A DNA stretch of 64,000 nucleotides from Mesorhizobium hawassense (lineage in GTDB: Bacteria; Pseudomonadota; Alphaproteobacteria; Rhizobiales; Rhizobiaceae). The number at the start of each line of letters is the position of its first letter. The stretch's first letter is position 1. The DNA is taken from the NCBI RefSeq assembly GCF_003289945.1, contig NZ_QMBP01000006.1, forward strand, positions 186,001 to 250,000, in the 5' to 3' direction. A program made the position numbers and the translations under genes. This document shows positions 44,860-54,934 of this stretch, in pieces. The notes under the pieces were generated by a model. That model was given only the letters and a program-made list of their open reading frames with translations. It searched no databases and was not told the origin of the DNA.

Positions 44860-45795
44860 ATGCCGCTTCGCGTCATCTTCATGGGCACGCCGGATTTTTC
44901 CGCGCCGACCTTGCGCGCCGTCGCCGAGGCCGGCCACGAGATCGTGGCCGTCTACACGCAGCCGCCGCGAGCCGCCGGCCGGCGCGGGCTGGAATTGACG
45001 CCCTCGCCGGTGCAGCGTGAGGCCGAGCGGCTGGGCCTGGAGGTGCGGACGCCGGTGTCGCTGAAAAGCGAGGCCGAGCAGCAGGCTTTTGCCGCCTTGC
45101 AGGCCGATGTCGCCGTGGTCGTCGCCTATGGCCTGCTGCTGCCGAAAGCAGTCCTGGAGGCGACAAGGCTCGGCTGTCTCAACGGCCATGCCTCGCTTTT
45201 GCCACGCTGGCGTGGTGCTGCTCCGATCCAGCGCGCCATCATGGCCGGCGATGCCGAAACAGGCATGATGGTCATGAAGATGGAAGAGGGTTTGGACACC
45301 GGTCCGGTGGCAGTGGTTGAAAATTGCGCCATCGCACCCGATATGACGGCCGGCGAATTGCACGACCGATTGATGAATATAGGCGCGTCCCTGATGGTGG
45401 AAGCGCTCGCACAGTTGGGGATAAATTGTCTGACATTTACCCGGCAGGCGACGGAAGGGGTGACCTACGCCCGAAAGATCGATAAATCGGAGACACGCGT
45501 AGACTGGACGCGGCCTTCTGGCGAAGTCCACAATCACATTCGCGGCCTCTCGCCCTTTCCGGGCGCGTGGTGCGAGGTCGAAATTGGCGGCCGCATGGAG
45601 CGGCTGAAACTGCTTCGCTCGACGCTCTCTGATGGCGTCGGCGAGTCGGGAGGAATTCTCGATGACCGGCTGACGGTCGCCTGCGGGGCAGGCGCGGTCC
45701 GGCTGGTCGAAGTTCAACGGGCGGGCGGAAAGCCCGCCGCCGCGCGGGAGTTCTTGCGCGGGGCCAAGATCGAAAAAGGAATGAAACTGACATGA
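44860..45795 (+). CDS. fmt: methionyl-tRNA formyltransferase
   Basis: 311 residues. Formylates initiator Met-tRNA with 10-formyl-tetrahydrofolate. Motifs: [39 protein letters not shown], the catalytic [20 protein letters not shown] and [17 protein letters not shown]. The C-terminal OB domain binds tRNA. Stop overlaps the next start (ATGA). Confidence 0.97.
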   Translation: MPLRVIFMGTPDFSAPTLRAVAEAGHEIVAVYTQPPRAAGRRGLELTPSPVQREAERLGLEVRTPVSLKSEAEQQAFAALQADVAVVVAYGLLLPKAVLEATRLGCLNGHASLLPRWRGAAPIQRAIMAGDAETGMMVMKMEEGLDTGPVAVVENCAIAPDMTAGELHDRLMNIGASLMVEALAQLGINCLTFTRQATEGVTYARKIDKSETRVDWTRPSGEVHNHIRGLSPFPGAWCEVEIGGRMERLKLLRSTLSDGVGESGGILDDRLTVACGAGAVRLVEVQRAGGKPAAAREFLRGAKIEKGMKLT

Positions 45796-46298
45796 GCATG
45801 ATGTCGATACGCACGGCGACGCCGCGGGATCGCGAGGCGATCCGCCTCGTCGAAGAGCATGCCTTTGGCCAGCAGGCGGAAGCCGGCCTGGTCGACGCCC
45901 TGGTCACCGGCGGCGATGCCGTCGTCGAACTGGTGGCGGAAGAAGACGGCCAGGTCGTCGGCCACATCCTGTTTTCCAGGCTTTACGTGCAGAATGGCGG
46001 CAAGCGTTCCGCGGCCGTCGCCCTGGCGCCGCTGGCGGTCGAACCTTCCTTCCACGGCACCGGCATTGGCGGCGCGCTGATCCGCGAGGCGCATGTCCGC
46101 CTCAAGGAAGCCGGCGAGACGCTTGCCGTGGTGCTGGGCGATCCGGTCTATTACGGTCGTTTCGGTTACACCCATGCCCGCGCCGCAAGGTTCGAAAGCG
46201 AATATCAGGGCGAGGCGCTGCAGGCTCTGGCCTGGGGCGACGCGCCGGAGACTGGCAAGCTGGTCTATGCCACCGCCTTCACCGCGTTGGCCGCCTAG
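45792..46298 (+). CDS. GNAT N-acetyltransferase (YhbS-like)
   Basis: 168 residues coupled to fmt by ATGA. GNAT fold: [32 protein letters not shown], and acetyl-CoA loop [20 protein letters not shown], followed by [20 protein letters not shown], a pattern of the YhbS subgroup. Acceptor unknown. Location between fmt and truA suggests only co-expression with translation genes. Confidence 0.88.
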   Translation: MSMMSIRTATPRDREAIRLVEEHAFGQQAEAGLVDALVTGGDAVVELVAEEDGQVVGHILFSRLYVQNGGKRSAAVALAPLAVEPSFHGTGIGGALIREAHVRLKEAGETLAVVLGDPVYYGRFGYTHARAARFESEYQGEALQALAWGDAPETGKLVYATAFTALAA

Positions 46299-46322
46299 GC
46301 GAGCGTGAACTGACCGCAGAAC

Positions 46323-47078
46323 ATGCCGCGTTTTCGGCTCGATATCGAATATGACGGCAGCCAGTTCGCCGGCTGGCAGCATCAGGCCGACCAGCCTTCG
46401 GTGCAGCAGGCGATCGAGCAGGCGATCGGGAAGTTCTGCGGCGAAGAGGTAAGGTTGCGCGCCGCCGGCCGCACCGATGCCGGCGTGCACGCCACCGCTC
46501 AGGTCGCCCATGTCGACCTGGCCAGGGACTGGCCGGGCGACAAGGTGCGTGACGCCGTGAACGCCCATCTGCAGTCGGCCGGCGCGCGCGTCGCCATCCT
46601 CAAGGCGGGCGTCGTCGCCGATGGCTTCGACGCCCGCTTTTCCGCCACCGGCCGTCACTATCTCTATCGCATCCTCAATCGCCGCGCCCCTTCGGCACTG
46701 GAAAAGGGCAAGGTCTGGTGGGTGCCGAAGCACCTCGACACCGAGGCCATGCATGAGGCGGCCAAGGTGCTGCTCGGCCGGCACGACTTCACCACCTTCC
46801 GCTCCACCCAGTGCCAGGCCGAGAGCCCGGTCCGCACGCTTGCGCAGCTGGATGTCAGCCGCGTTGGCGACCTGATCGAGGTTCGCACCTCTGCGCGCTC
46901 CTTCCTGCACAACCAGGTGCGCTCGATGGTCGGCTCCTTGCGACGCGTCGGCGACGGCTCCTGGGGCGCCGACGATCTCAAGGCGGCACTGGAAGCGCGA
47001 GACCGCGCCGCCTGCGGCCAGGTTGCGCCACCGGATGGGTTGTTTCTCATCGGCGTCGATTATCCAGAAGACTTCTGA
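46323..47078 (+). CDS. truA: tRNA pseudouridine synthase A
   Basis: 251 residues. Modifies U38-40 of the anticodon arm. [20 protein letters not shown] start, catalytic Asp in [39 protein letters not shown], and [20 protein letters not shown] are the family marks. Last gene of the def operon; it converges on the membrane gene downstream of dapE. Confidence 0.97.
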   Translation: MPRFRLDIEYDGSQFAGWQHQADQPSVQQAIEQAIGKFCGEEVRLRAAGRTDAGVHATAQVAHVDLARDWPGDKVRDAVNAHLQSAGARVAILKAGVVADGFDARFSATGRHYLYRILNRRAPSALEKGKVWWVPKHLDTEAMHEAAKVLLGRHDFTTFRSTQCQAESPVRTLAQLDVSRVGDLIEVRTSARSFLHNQVRSMVGSLRRVGDGSWGADDLKAALEARDRAACGQVAPPDGLFLIGVDYPEDF

Positions 47079-47087
47079 AGGGCGGCG

Positions 47088-47699
47088 TCAGCTCGTCGTG
47101 CCGTCCGGGAAGTCGAGGCCGAGCAAGGCCTTCAGTCCGAAGAAGACGATCAATGAAGCGATGAACATGCCGGCGAAAACGGCTGCGCCGACTGCGGCGC
47201 CCTTGCCGATCGACGTGTTGGTCATGCGCCACGTCAGCACCAGGGACAGCCCAAAAAACAGATAGGAAATCAGAACGACGACGTCATTCGTCGGCGGCAC
47301 GAAGAGCCCGACCAGTGCCAATGGGAGCATCAGCCAGGCAATGATCGCTTGCGTCCAGTTGGATGCGACGACGTAGTGGACGAAGCGATCGCCGATGCCG
47401 GCGCGCGGGGCAACCAGCGCCAGCGCCAGCAGCGGCAGCACCCAGGAGCCGATGTCGACGGTGGCCAGCCGGATCAACAGGCCGAGCCGTCCGGCGAATG
47501 CATTCGGGTCGCCGATTTCATTGGCCAGGCCTACCCAGCCGACGATCAGCGCCGGCGCGGCGACGACGATGGCGAAGAAGGAATTCCAGAAACCGTCGGC
47601 CGAAAGGTCGAGCAGGCGCAGCCCGTCGGCCTTGCCGAACATCAGTCGCCAGGCGCCGGCCAGCGAAGCATAGGTTTCGTCCGCCGAGAGCATGGTCAC
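47088..47699 (-). CDS. polytopic membrane protein of unknown function
   Basis: 203 residues with about five spans ([78 protein letters not shown], then [20 protein letters not shown]). Probably starts at GTG 47699, overlapping the dapE stop (GTGA), with ATG 47693 as alternative. Resembles Yip1-type integral proteins in layout. Coupled to dapE; role unknown. Confidence 0.75.
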   Translation of the reverse strand: MTMLSADETYASLAGAWRLMFGKADGLRLLDLSADGFWNSFFAIVVAAPALIVGWVGLANEIGDPNAFAGRLGLLIRLATVDIGSWVLPLLALALVAPRAGIGDRFVHYVVASNWTQAIIAWLMLPLALVGLFVPPTNDVVVLISYLFFGLSLVLTWRMTNTSIGKGAAVGAAVFAGMFIASLIVFFGLKALLGLDFPDGTTS

Positions 47700-48895
47700 G
47701 AAAGGCCTTGTCCGAACCAGTCATCGATGAAGCGTTCGTAGATTTGCGTCAGCGTCTCTAGGTCGGCAAGTGCGACGCGCTCGTCCACCATGTGCATGGT
47801 CTTGCCGACCAGCCCGAACTCGACCACCGGGCAATAATCCTTGATGAAGCGGGCGTCCGACGTGCCGCCGGAGGTGGAGAGCGCCGGCGTCTTGCCGACC
47901 ACCGCCTTGACCGAGCTGCTCAGCGTGTCGATCAGCTTGTCGTCGCGGGTGAGGAAGACATGGCTCGGCCGGTCGCGCCAGACGAGCTCATAGTCGACCG
48001 GCGTCTTCTTGCCCGGCCGGTATTTCTTGCGCCCGGCGGCCTGGTCGAGTCGATTGTGGATCTCGGCCTGGACCGATTCCGCGTCCCAGGTGTCGTTGAA
48101 GCGGATGTTGAACGTCGCCGTCGCCTTGGCCGGGATGACATTGGTCGCCGGATTGCCGACATCGATCGACGTCACTTCCAGATTGGTCGGCTGGAAATCC
48201 TTCGTTCCCTTGTCGAACACCGGATGCAGCAGCGCATCGACCAGGCTGATGAGCCCGCGCACCGGGTTGTCGGCAAGCTGCGGATAGGCGGCATGGCCCT
48301 GGCGTCCGTTGACGATCACGCTGCCCGACAGCGAGCCGCGCCGGCCGGTCTTGATCATGTCGCCAAGCGTATCCGGATTGGTCGGTTCGCCGACGATCGA
48401 GGCGTCCCACTTCTCGCCCTTGGCCGCCGCCCAGTCGAGCAGCTTGGTGGTGCCATTGATGGCCGGCCCTTCCTCGTCGCCGGTGATCAGCAGCGAAACC
48501 GAGCCTTTCGGACCGCCATTCTTCGCGACATGGCGCGCTACGGCAGCGACGAAGCAGGCAATGCCGCCCTTCATGTCGACGGCGCCGCGGCCATACATCT
48601 GGCCATCGGCGATTTCGGCGGCGAAAGGCGGATGCGTCCACGCCGCCTCGTCACCCACCGGCACGACGTCGGTGTGGCCGGCAAACATCAGATGCGGGCC
48701 ATTGCCCGATCGTCGCGCATAGAGGTTTTCGATGTCCGGCGTGCCACCTTCCGAGAAGACTGGACGTTGGACCGAGAAGCCGAGCGGCTTCAGCATACCC
48801 TCCAGAGCTCCAAGCGCGCCGCCTTCGGCGGGTGTCACGGAAGGGCAGCGGATCAGGGCGGCGAGGTTCTGGGCGGGGTCGGTCGGCAATGTCAT
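47696..48895 (-). CDS. dapE: succinyl-diaminopimelate desuccinylase
   Basis: 399 residues from ATG 48895; an upstream extension is rejected as composition is non-coding. Zn-dependent M20 hydrolase giving LL-diaminopimelate for lysine and peptidoglycan. Metal and catalytic motifs: [56 protein letters not shown] (catalytic Glu), [20 protein letters not shown] and [20 protein letters not shown]. Same pathway as dapD 2.3 kb away. Confidence 0.97.
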   Translation of the reverse strand: MTLPTDPAQNLAALIRCPSVTPAEGGALGALEGMLKPLGFSVQRPVFSEGGTPDIENLYARRSGNGPHLMFAGHTDVVPVGDEAAWTHPPFAAEIADGQMYGRGAVDMKGGIACFVAAVARHVAKNGGPKGSVSLLITGDEEGPAINGTTKLLDWAAAKGEKWDASIVGEPTNPDTLGDMIKTGRRGSLSGSVIVNGRQGHAAYPQLADNPVRGLISLVDALLHPVFDKGTKDFQPTNLEVTSIDVGNPATNVIPAKATATFNIRFNDTWDAESVQAEIHNRLDQAAGRKKYRPGKKTPVDYELVWRDRPSHVFLTRDDKLIDTLSSSVKAVVGKTPALSTSGGTSDARFIKDYCPVVEFGLVGKTMHMVDERVALADLETLTQIYERFIDDWFGQGLS

Positions 48896-48988
48896 GGGCA
48901 AAGCGATAGTCGAAAGCGTTTGTCGTGTCACGGTGGCAGATGATCGCCGGTCATGCCGCCGACAATATGGTTTTCGTGGGGTATAGTT

Positions 48989-49036
48989 GCATGTCGCCCA
49001 GAAGTGTACGGCGGTTCTGGACAACGACATGCATCA
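48989..49036. repeat. repeat family B, copy 2
   Basis: GCATGTCGCCCAGAAGTGT, a few variable bases, GCGGTTCTGG, ACAACGACATGCATCA. It matches the copy at 41389 with only a few substitutions and one missing G, and forms the same hairpin. It lies between dapE and the ketopantoate reductase-like gene. Confidence 0.8.
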
Positions 49037-49066
49037 TGGTTGACCACGCCAGGCTAGGACGAATGC

Positions 49067-50080
49067 ATGGCCGGTGAAGCAGGGACCATCGCGATTGCCG
49101 GCGCCGGCAGCATCGGCTGCTATGTCGGCGGTTGCCTGGCGCTCGCCGGTCGCAAGGTTGTCTTCCTCGGCCGCGGCCGGATCGTCGAGGCCATGCGCCA
49201 AGGCGGACTCCGCGTCAGCGATCTCGACGGCCACGACCGCCGCATCGATGCGCAAGCGATTTCGGCCACCGACGATCCGGCGACCGCATTGCGCGCGGCG
49301 GACGTCGTCCTGGTGACTGTGAAGAGCGGCGCGACGGAGGAAATGGCCAGGCTGATCGCCGCCCACGGGCGCCCGGATGCGGTGGTGGTCAGCCTGCAGA
49401 ATGGCGTCGACAATGCGGACAGGCTGCGTGCCGCGCTCCCCGGCCGGCGAGTGCTGACCGGCATGGTGATGTTCAACGTCGTCCAGTCGCCGGACGGCGA
49501 GCTGCCGTTTCGCGTGCACCGCGCCAGCCAGGGCGAGGTGATGATCGACGGCGGCGTCGATGGCCTTGCCGGTCTGCTCGATGTCGACGGGCTTGCCGTC
49601 GAGGCGCGCGCCGACATGAAGGCGGTGCAGTGGAGCAAGCTGCTGATGAACCTCAACAACGCGCTGGTGGCGCTCTCCGACCTGCCGCTGGCGAGGCAAC
49701 TCGCCGATCGCCGTTGGCGCGTCATCCTCGCCGCCGAGATCGACGAGGCGCTCACCGCGATGCGGGCGGCTGGAATAGCGCCGGCGCGCATCGCCAGCCT
49801 GCCGCCGCCGCTGCTGCCGAAAGTGCTGCGGCTGCCCGACTGGCTGTTCGGCCTTCTGGCGCGCCGCATGCTGGCGATCGACCCCGAAGCGCGCTCGTCG
49901 ATGTGGGACGACCTGCAGCGCGGCCGTCCGACCGAGATCGACGAATTGCAAGGCGCCGTCATTCGCCTGGCCAGGCAAAGCGGCATCCCGACGCCGGTCA
50001 ACGAACGCGTCACTGCCCTGGTGCGTCAGGCGGAAGCGGATAAGTGTGGTCCGCCAGGATTAACGCCGGAAGCGGTTTAG
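49067..50080 (+). CDS. 2-dehydropantoate 2-reductase family protein
   Basis: 337 residues. NADP fold at the N-terminus (IAIAGAGSIGCYVGGCLALA), KSGATEE in the VLVTVKSGATEEMARLI segment, VVVSLQNGVDNADRLRAALP with the conserved QNG, and WSKLLMNLNNALVALSDLPL (catalytic Lys region). The C-terminal part TEIDELQGAVIRLARQSGIP carries the usual substrate-domain signature. It may make pantoate or a related hydroxy acid; genomes often hold several paralogues, so panE is not assigned. Confidence 0.88.
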   Translation: MAGEAGTIAIAGAGSIGCYVGGCLALAGRKVVFLGRGRIVEAMRQGGLRVSDLDGHDRRIDAQAISATDDPATALRAADVVLVTVKSGATEEMARLIAAHGRPDAVVVSLQNGVDNADRLRAALPGRRVLTGMVMFNVVQSPDGELPFRVHRASQGEVMIDGGVDGLAGLLDVDGLAVEARADMKAVQWSKLLMNLNNALVALSDLPLARQLADRRWRVILAAEIDEALTAMRAAGIAPARIASLPPPLLPKVLRLPDWLFGLLARRMLAIDPEARSSMWDDLQRGRPTEIDELQGAVIRLARQSGIPTPVNERVTALVRQAEADKCGPPGLTPEAV

Positions 50081-50778
50081 CGACGGTCCTCGATCAGCGT
50101 GATCTTCTGCCAGATCTTGCGCGACAGGTTAGAGCTCAGATTCTCGATGTCGTTGACCCCGTCGATGACGACGTCGTCATTGACCGACTGCGCGAACAGC
50201 GCCGCGATCTTGCCGGCGATCGACAGCATCTCCGAGCAATAGTCGAGGTAGCGCGCAAGATCGGCTGCGTTGGTGATTCGTTGCGGCGAATGCGCGGTCG
50301 GCTTGAAGTCGGCAGACAGCGCCGCCGGGTCCTTGGTCAACTGGTGCATGTCGATGACATGGATCAGCGAGCGCAGCCCGTGCAATTGCCGGAACACCTT
50401 CTTGCGCTTGATTCGCTCCTCGGTGCGGACCAGCGCCAGCAACCCGAGCACGGCCAGGATGACGGTGTTGATCGTCGCTTCGATGCCTTGCATCGACTGC
50501 ACGGCGTCGTCGGCGCCGGAGATGCGGTCGAGCGGCAGGATCGTGCCAACGAACAGGAACACCGCCACGCCGGCGGCGAAGGCGGCGATGATGACGCCGC
50601 GCAACCACCAGATCGGTGACTCCAGCGCCTTGGCGGCCTTCGCGAGGTCCCGCGACAGCGACACCAGTTCAGCGGCGACGCCGCGCAGGCCGGCTTCCGG
50701 AAAACGCTCGCCGATCCGCACTTCCAGCCTCTCGGCCGTCTCGATGATCAATTGCGGATCGAGCGTGCGGTAGCGCAT
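50077..50778 (-). CDS. membrane protein of unknown function
   Basis: 233 residues. Helical N-terminus (LIIETAERLEVRIGERFPEA), two spans (WLRGVIIAAFAAGVAVFLFV and STINTVILAVLGLLALV-like TINTVILAVLGLLALVRTEE), then a basic cytoplasmic C-terminal half with coiled character. It overlaps the convergent reductase gene by 4 bases. Probably in one transcript with dapD and the DUF805 gene. No family recognised. Confidence 0.7.
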   Translation of the reverse strand: MRYRTLDPQLIIETAERLEVRIGERFPEAGLRGVAAELVSLSRDLAKAAKALESPIWWLRGVIIAAFAAGVAVFLFVGTILPLDRISGADDAVQSMQGIEATINTVILAVLGLLALVRTEERIKRKKVFRQLHGLRSLIHVIDMHQLTKDPAALSADFKPTAHSPQRITNAADLARYLDYCSEMLSIAGKIAALFAQSVNDDVVIDGVNDIENLSSNLSRKIWQKITLIEDRR

Positions 50779-50785
50779 GGCGGTT

Positions 50786-51157
50786 TCAGGAATCGCCCGG
50801 CGCGTTGGTGCGCCTGCCGTAACGGTTCGGTCCCGGATCGCTGCGGAAACAGGCGAGGACGACGAGCAGGATAGGGCCGATGATGAGCGAGATCAGCGCA
50901 AAATAGGTCGGCTTGCCGAAATCATGAAAGCGCTTCGCCGTCACCGCGAAGGTCGCCCAGGCCGAGATCAGCAGCACGCCCCAGCATATCATCGCCCAGT
51001 TCTGGCTGGCGGTGGTGTTCAGCTCCACCCGCGCGAACTGGTAGAACGGAAAGAACTGGACAAGCACCAGCAAAACCCCGGCCAGCGCGTAGGCGACCGG
51101 GCTCAGCCGCCCCGAAAGGCTGAAGAACAGCCAGAGGAATTGCGATCTTTCAGACAA
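50786..51157 (-). CDS. DUF805 membrane protein
   Basis: 123 residues. FSLSGRLSPVAYALAGVLLV start, three to four spans, and the DUF805 hallmark AKRFHDFGKPTYFALISLII, with a C-terminal RSDPGPNRYG. Function unknown; the family is widespread and often linked to envelope genes. It lies 24 bases after dapD and 7 bases before the 233-residue gene. Confidence 0.88.
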   Translation of the reverse strand: MSERSQFLWLFFSLSGRLSPVAYALAGVLLVLVQFFPFYQFARVELNTTASQNWAMICWGVLLISAWATFAVTAKRFHDFGKPTYFALISLIIGPILLVVLACFRSDPGPNRYGRRTNAPGDS

Positions 51158-51181
51158 TCGCGTCCGCTCCGTCGTGGAGGA

Positions 51182-52036
51182 TCAATCGCGCAGCAATTCG
51201 TTGATCGACGTCTTGGACCGGGTCTTGGCGTCGACGCGCTTGACGATGACGGCGCAGTAGAGGCTCGGGCCCGGTTCGCCATTGGGCAGCGGCTTGCCTG
51301 GCAGCGACCCGGCGACGACCACCGAGTTCGGCGGCACCTCGCCGTAAAAAACCTCGCCGGTGGCGCGGTCGACGATCTTGGTCGACTGGCCGATGAACAC
51401 GCCCATGCCGAGCACCGAGCCCTCGCGCACGACGCAGCCTTCGACCACTTCGGAGCGCGCGCCGATGAAGCAATTGTCCTCGATGATGGTCGGGCCGGCC
51501 TGCATCGGCTCCAGCACGCCGCCGATGCCGACGCCGCCGGAGAGATGCACGTTCTTGCCGATCTGGGCGCAGGAGCCGACCGAGGCCCAGGTGTCGACCA
51601 TGGTGCCCGAATCGACATAGGCGCCGACATTGACGAAGGACGGCATCAGCACGGCGCCCGGCGCGACATAGGCGGAACGCCGCACGATGGAGGACGGAAC
51701 GGCGCGGAAGCCGGCCTTCTCGAAGTCGACCGCGCTCCAGCCGTCGAACTTCGACGGCACCTTGTCCCACCATACCGCGTGCCCTGGACCGCCCTTGATG
51801 ATCTCCATGGGGTTCAGCCGGAAGGAGAGCAGAACCGCCTTCTTCAGCCACTGGTTGACGTGCCACTTGCCGTCTTCCTGCCGTTCGGCGACGCGAGCGA
51901 CGCCGCGATCGAGCAGCTCGAGCGCCGACTGGATGGCCTCGCGCGTCTCGCCGCGCGTCGCGGTCGAAATCGTGTCGCGCTCCTCGAAGGCCTTTTCGAT
52001 GGTCTTTTCGAGGCTCGCCAGATCGGACTTCGACAT
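51182..52036 (-). CDS. dapD: tetrahydrodipicolinate N-succinyltransferase
   Basis: 284 residues. Trimeric left-handed beta-helix enzyme using succinyl-CoA in the lysine/diaminopimelate pathway. Hexapeptide region: [60 protein letters not shown] and [21 protein letters not shown]-terminal helices and the end [11 protein letters not shown] are typical. Its upstream gap to 52172 should hold divergent promoters. Confidence 0.97.
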   Translation of the reverse strand: MSKSDLASLEKTIEKAFEERDTISTATRGETREAIQSALELLDRGVARVAERQEDGKWHVNQWLKKAVLLSFRLNPMEIIKGGPGHAVWWDKVPSKFDGWSAVDFEKAGFRAVPSSIVRRSAYVAPGAVLMPSFVNVGAYVDSGTMVDTWASVGSCAQIGKNVHLSGGVGIGGVLEPMQAGPTIIEDNCFIGARSEVVEGCVVREGSVLGMGVFIGQSTKIVDRATGEVFYGEVPPNSVVVAGSLPGKPLPNGEPGPSLYCAVIVKRVDAKTRSKTSINELLRD

Positions 52037-52171
52037 GATTTCGCTCCATTACCAAGCTGTTAAGGGGCTGCGCCTTAACCTGTTTAAAAGTCGCGCGGAC
52101 CCTATGTTAAGGCTCAATGAGGGTCAATCGCGCCTGCGTCACGGGACGGCGCAAGTAAGGGAATTGGACGG

Positions 52172-53020
52172 GTGGATTCGATGACTCCCATGGAAAAGGC
52201 AGGCTGGACGCCGCTGCCGCATTCGGACGAGGACCTGGAACGCTCGAAGAGCGTGCCGGATACCCCGCAGACACGCGCCGAAACCTATCGGCTGGCCTGG
52301 AACGACCCCGACTTCATGACGCGGCGCGAATTGCGCGCCGTGCGACTGCAGCTCGAGCTCTTGAAACCGGAAATGATCCTGGCCGAACGCGGCATCCGCT
52401 CGACCGTGATCCTGTTCGGCGGTGCCCGCCTGCCGGAACCCGGCGGAGAGGCCTGGGCGGCCAAGAACGAGACGCAGAGGAAGAACCTCGAGGCAAACAG
52501 CAAATATTACGAGGAAGCGCGCAAATTCGCCCGCCTGTGCTCGCAGCAGTCGGCCACCTCCTATTACCGCGAGTACGTCGTCGCCACCGGCGGCGGGCCC
52601 GGCGTCATGGAGGCAGGCAACCGCGGCGCCGACGATGTCGGCGCGCCGTCGATCGGCTTGAACATCGTGCTGCCGCACGAGCAGGCGCCCAACGCCTATG
52701 TCACGCCGGAGCTCTGTTTCAACTTCCACTATTTCGCCATCCGCAAGATGCATTTCGTCATGCGCGCCAAGGCGGTCGCGGTGTTTCCGGGCGGCTTCGG
52801 CACGATGGACGAGTTCTTCGAGGCCCTGACGCTGATCCAGACCGGCCGCATGGAGCGCGTGCCGGTGATCCTGTTCGGCAAGGCGTTCTGGCAAAGGGCG
52901 ATCGATCTCGATTTCCTCGCCGAGCAAGGCACGATCTCGCCCGGCGATCAGGACATCATCGATTTCGTCGACACCGCCGAGGAAGCCTGGGACATCATCC
53001 GCCGCTTCTACACGCTCTGA
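52172..53020 (+). CDS. LOG-family nucleotide phosphoribohydrolase
   Basis: 282 residues from GTG 52172 (ATG 52181 possible). STVILFGGARLPEPGGEAWA, VVATGGGPGVMEAGNRGADD, and the LOG signature AVAVFPGGFGTMDEFFEALT (PGGxGTxxE) are intact. LOG proteins cleave nucleoside monophosphates, e.g. cytokinin riboside 5'-monophosphate or AMP; many were misnamed lysine decarboxylases. It has an extra N-terminal 90 residues compared with the short LOG forms, as in the long subgroup. Divergent from dapD. Confidence 0.88.
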   Translation: MDSMTPMEKAGWTPLPHSDEDLERSKSVPDTPQTRAETYRLAWNDPDFMTRRELRAVRLQLELLKPEMILAERGIRSTVILFGGARLPEPGGEAWAAKNETQRKNLEANSKYYEEARKFARLCSQQSATSYYREYVVATGGGPGVMEAGNRGADDVGAPSIGLNIVLPHEQAPNAYVTPELCFNFHYFAIRKMHFVMRAKAVAVFPGGFGTMDEFFEALTLIQTGRMERVPVILFGKAFWQRAIDLDFLAEQGTISPGDQDIIDFVDTAEEAWDIIRRFYTL

Positions 53021-53052
53021 GAGCGCGGCGAAACGAACCCTGCCCGATCTGC

Positions 53053-53697
53053 CTACACCGGCAGTTCGGCCAGCCAGCCATTCGAGTGCGCGAAGCGCAC
53101 GATGGCCGCCCGCGAGCGGAGCTCGAGCTTCTCGGTCGCCCTGGTGCGATATGTTTCGATCGTCTTTATGCTGAGGTTGAGCCGGGACGAGATTTCCTTG
53201 TTGCTGTAGCCGAGCGCCACCAGCTGGATGACCGACCGCTCCCTCTCGCTGAGATTGCCGGGATCGCCCTGCGGGGCGCTGCGCGGGCTGAGCAGCCGCG
53301 CCGCGAGCGCCGGATCGACATAGTTGTCGCCGGCCAGCACGCATCGTATGGCCTGCAGCAGATCGGTCGCGGTCGACCGCTTGACCACGAAACCGCGTCC
53401 GCCGGCCGCAAGCACCTGACGCAGGCAGCCCGGATCCTCATGCGCCGTCAGCGCTATGCAGCTGACCTCGGGAAAGCGTTCGCCGAGCCGTTCGATCAGC
53501 GTGACCCCGTTGACGCCCGGGAGCGATATGTCGACCACGGCGACATCGGGCAGCGCCTTGCCGATCCCTTCGAGGGCGTCGTCGGCATTCCCGGCCAGCC
53601 CGACGATCGTCAGATCGTCCTGGCTGTTGATCATCGCGCCGACCCCGGACAAGATGATCGGGTGGTCATCGACCACGAATATTCGCCTGCAGCACAC
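53053..53697 (-). CDS. NarL/LuxR-type response regulator
   Basis: 214 residues from GTG 53697, chosen because GGAGG lies 9 bases before it; ATG 53712 would add five residues. Receiver: IFVVDDHPIILSG, phospho-Asp in VAVVDISLPGVNGVTL, IALTAHED, and Lys in GFVVKRSTA. LuxR helix-turn-helix: NLSERERSVIQLVALGYSNK, EISSRLNLSIKTIETYRTRA. Partner of the kinase at 53977, 280 bases upstream on the same strand. A plausible target is the repeat-protein promoter at 54.7-54.9 kb. Confidence 0.92.
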   Translation of the reverse strand: MCCRRIFVVDDHPIILSGVGAMINSQDDLTIVGLAGNADDALEGIGKALPDVAVVDISLPGVNGVTLIERLGERFPEVSCIALTAHEDPGCLRQVLAAGGRGFVVKRSTATDLLQAIRCVLAGDNYVDPALAARLLSPRSAPQGDPGNLSERERSVIQLVALGYSNKEISSRLNLSIKTIETYRTRATEKLELRSRAAIVRFAHSNGWLAELPV

Positions 53698-53976
53698 CTT
53701 TAGAACCTCCATCAGTCGATGAAAGGGCTCCTCACCTTGAAGAGGCCCTCTTGTTCTTGATGGTCTAGGCAACTGCCCCGCTTCATGCGGGACGCCCGTC
53801 TGTCTCGGCAAGCCGCGAGGCGGCCGCTGCGGGTAAAGCCATCCCCCGCCTAACCCATGATGCCCGGACTATAAGCTGGGACTAAAGTCCGGGATGTGCG
53901 GCGCTTCACGTAATCCTTACGTTTACGGAAGAAGCAATTTCCGGACTAATCACATTAATCGTCCGAAAATTGTCCA

Positions 53977-54639
53977 TCAGCCGGCGAGCGGCGCATCGGC
54001 ATAGAGGGTGGTCCCCTTGCCGTTGGCGGTTTCGACCGACAATTTGCCGCCCACCAGCGCAAGGCGCTCTCTCATTCCGGCAAGCCCCAGATGGCCTGGG
54101 CCGGGCTCGGCGCCGCCATCGAAACCGCGGCCATCATCCTCGATCGTCAGGCGCATCCGATCGTCCTGGATATGCGCCGTCACGCTTACGCGGCTCGGCG
54201 CGGCATGCTTGCCGATATTGGTGAGTGCCTCCTGCGCGATCCGGTAAAGCGTGAGCGCGACTTCGGTGGGCAGCGGGCTTGAAAGGGCTTCGAGGTCCAT
54301 CTCGCATTGAATGCCGAGCTGGCCGCAAAGCACGCTGGCCAGGTCCTCGACCGAGGCTCGCAGGCCGAGACGATCGAGATCCGCGGGTCTGAGGCTCCAG
54401 GCGGCATCGTGCACCCGGGCGCTGAGCCGGTCGACAAGCATCGCTGCGCGCGCGAGTCGCGGGTCCATCTCATGCGAGTCGGCGCGAACGATGTGCAATT
54501 CGAGCGCGATGCTGGCCAGCATCTGGCCCAGATCGTCATGCAGCTCGCGCGACAGGCGCAGGCGCTGTTCTTCCTGCACGGCAATCAAACGCCGCGCCAG
54601 GCGACGGCGGAGAGCCTTGTCGTCTTTGCCCGTAGTCAT
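53977..54639 (-). CDS. soluble HisKA_3 histidine kinase without a sensor domain
   Basis: 220 residues from ATG 54639 (54651 possible). The phospho-acceptor helix LIAVQEEQRLRLSRELHDDL (His in ELHDDLGQ) begins almost at the N-terminus. HATPase follows: YRIAQEALTNIGKHAAPSR (N box), LTIEDDGRGFDGG (G1) and HLGLAGMRERLALVGG. No membrane span or recognisable input domain, so the signal must come from another protein or cytoplasmic cue. It pairs with the NarL-type regulator and is divergent from the Asn-Gly repeat genes. Confidence 0.9.
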   Translation of the reverse strand: MTTGKDDKALRRRLARRLIAVQEEQRLRLSRELHDDLGQMLASIALELHIVRADSHEMDPRLARAAMLVDRLSARVHDAAWSLRPADLDRLGLRASVEDLASVLCGQLGIQCEMDLEALSSPLPTEVALTLYRIAQEALTNIGKHAAPSRVSVTAHIQDDRMRLTIEDDGRGFDGGAEPGPGHLGLAGMRERLALVGGKLSVETANGKGTTLYADAPLAG

Positions 54640-54757
54640 ACCCACCCACATCAACCCTTCTCTTCCCATTGCCGTCGCGGGGCTCGCAAGTCACCTGCGG
54701 GTCGGCGAGAAAAGGCATGAATGTCCGCGCAATATACACCCGCCGGACGCGATTGTG

Positions 54758-54799
54758 CCTGTCAGATTTTTCCCGATCTCTTCGAATTTTCCTGACAGG
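54758..54799. promoter_or_regulatory. inverted repeat in the kinase/repeat-gene intergenic region
   Basis: CCTGTCAG (54758-54765) and CTGACAGG (54792-54799) are perfect inverted 8-mers, 34 bases centre to centre (about three helical turns), with an AT-rich interval. They lie between the divergent kinase gene and the first repeat gene. A candidate regulator site; unproven. Confidence 0.45.
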
Positions 54800-54934
54800 G
54801 CTATCAGCAGAAAAACCGGCAGAGCCTGCCGATCAGCCCGAATGTCTCAGCGTCGTTTCTCGGCGCATCCTTTTTGCGTCGTCCCGGTCATCTGGAACTG
54901 GCCGGGAAGCTCAACGCAAACCAAGGAGAACGTC

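Noticed and set aside
51150-52055. Minus-strand 301-codon frame overlapping dapD
   Set aside because: Out-of-frame Arg-rich shadow of dapD.
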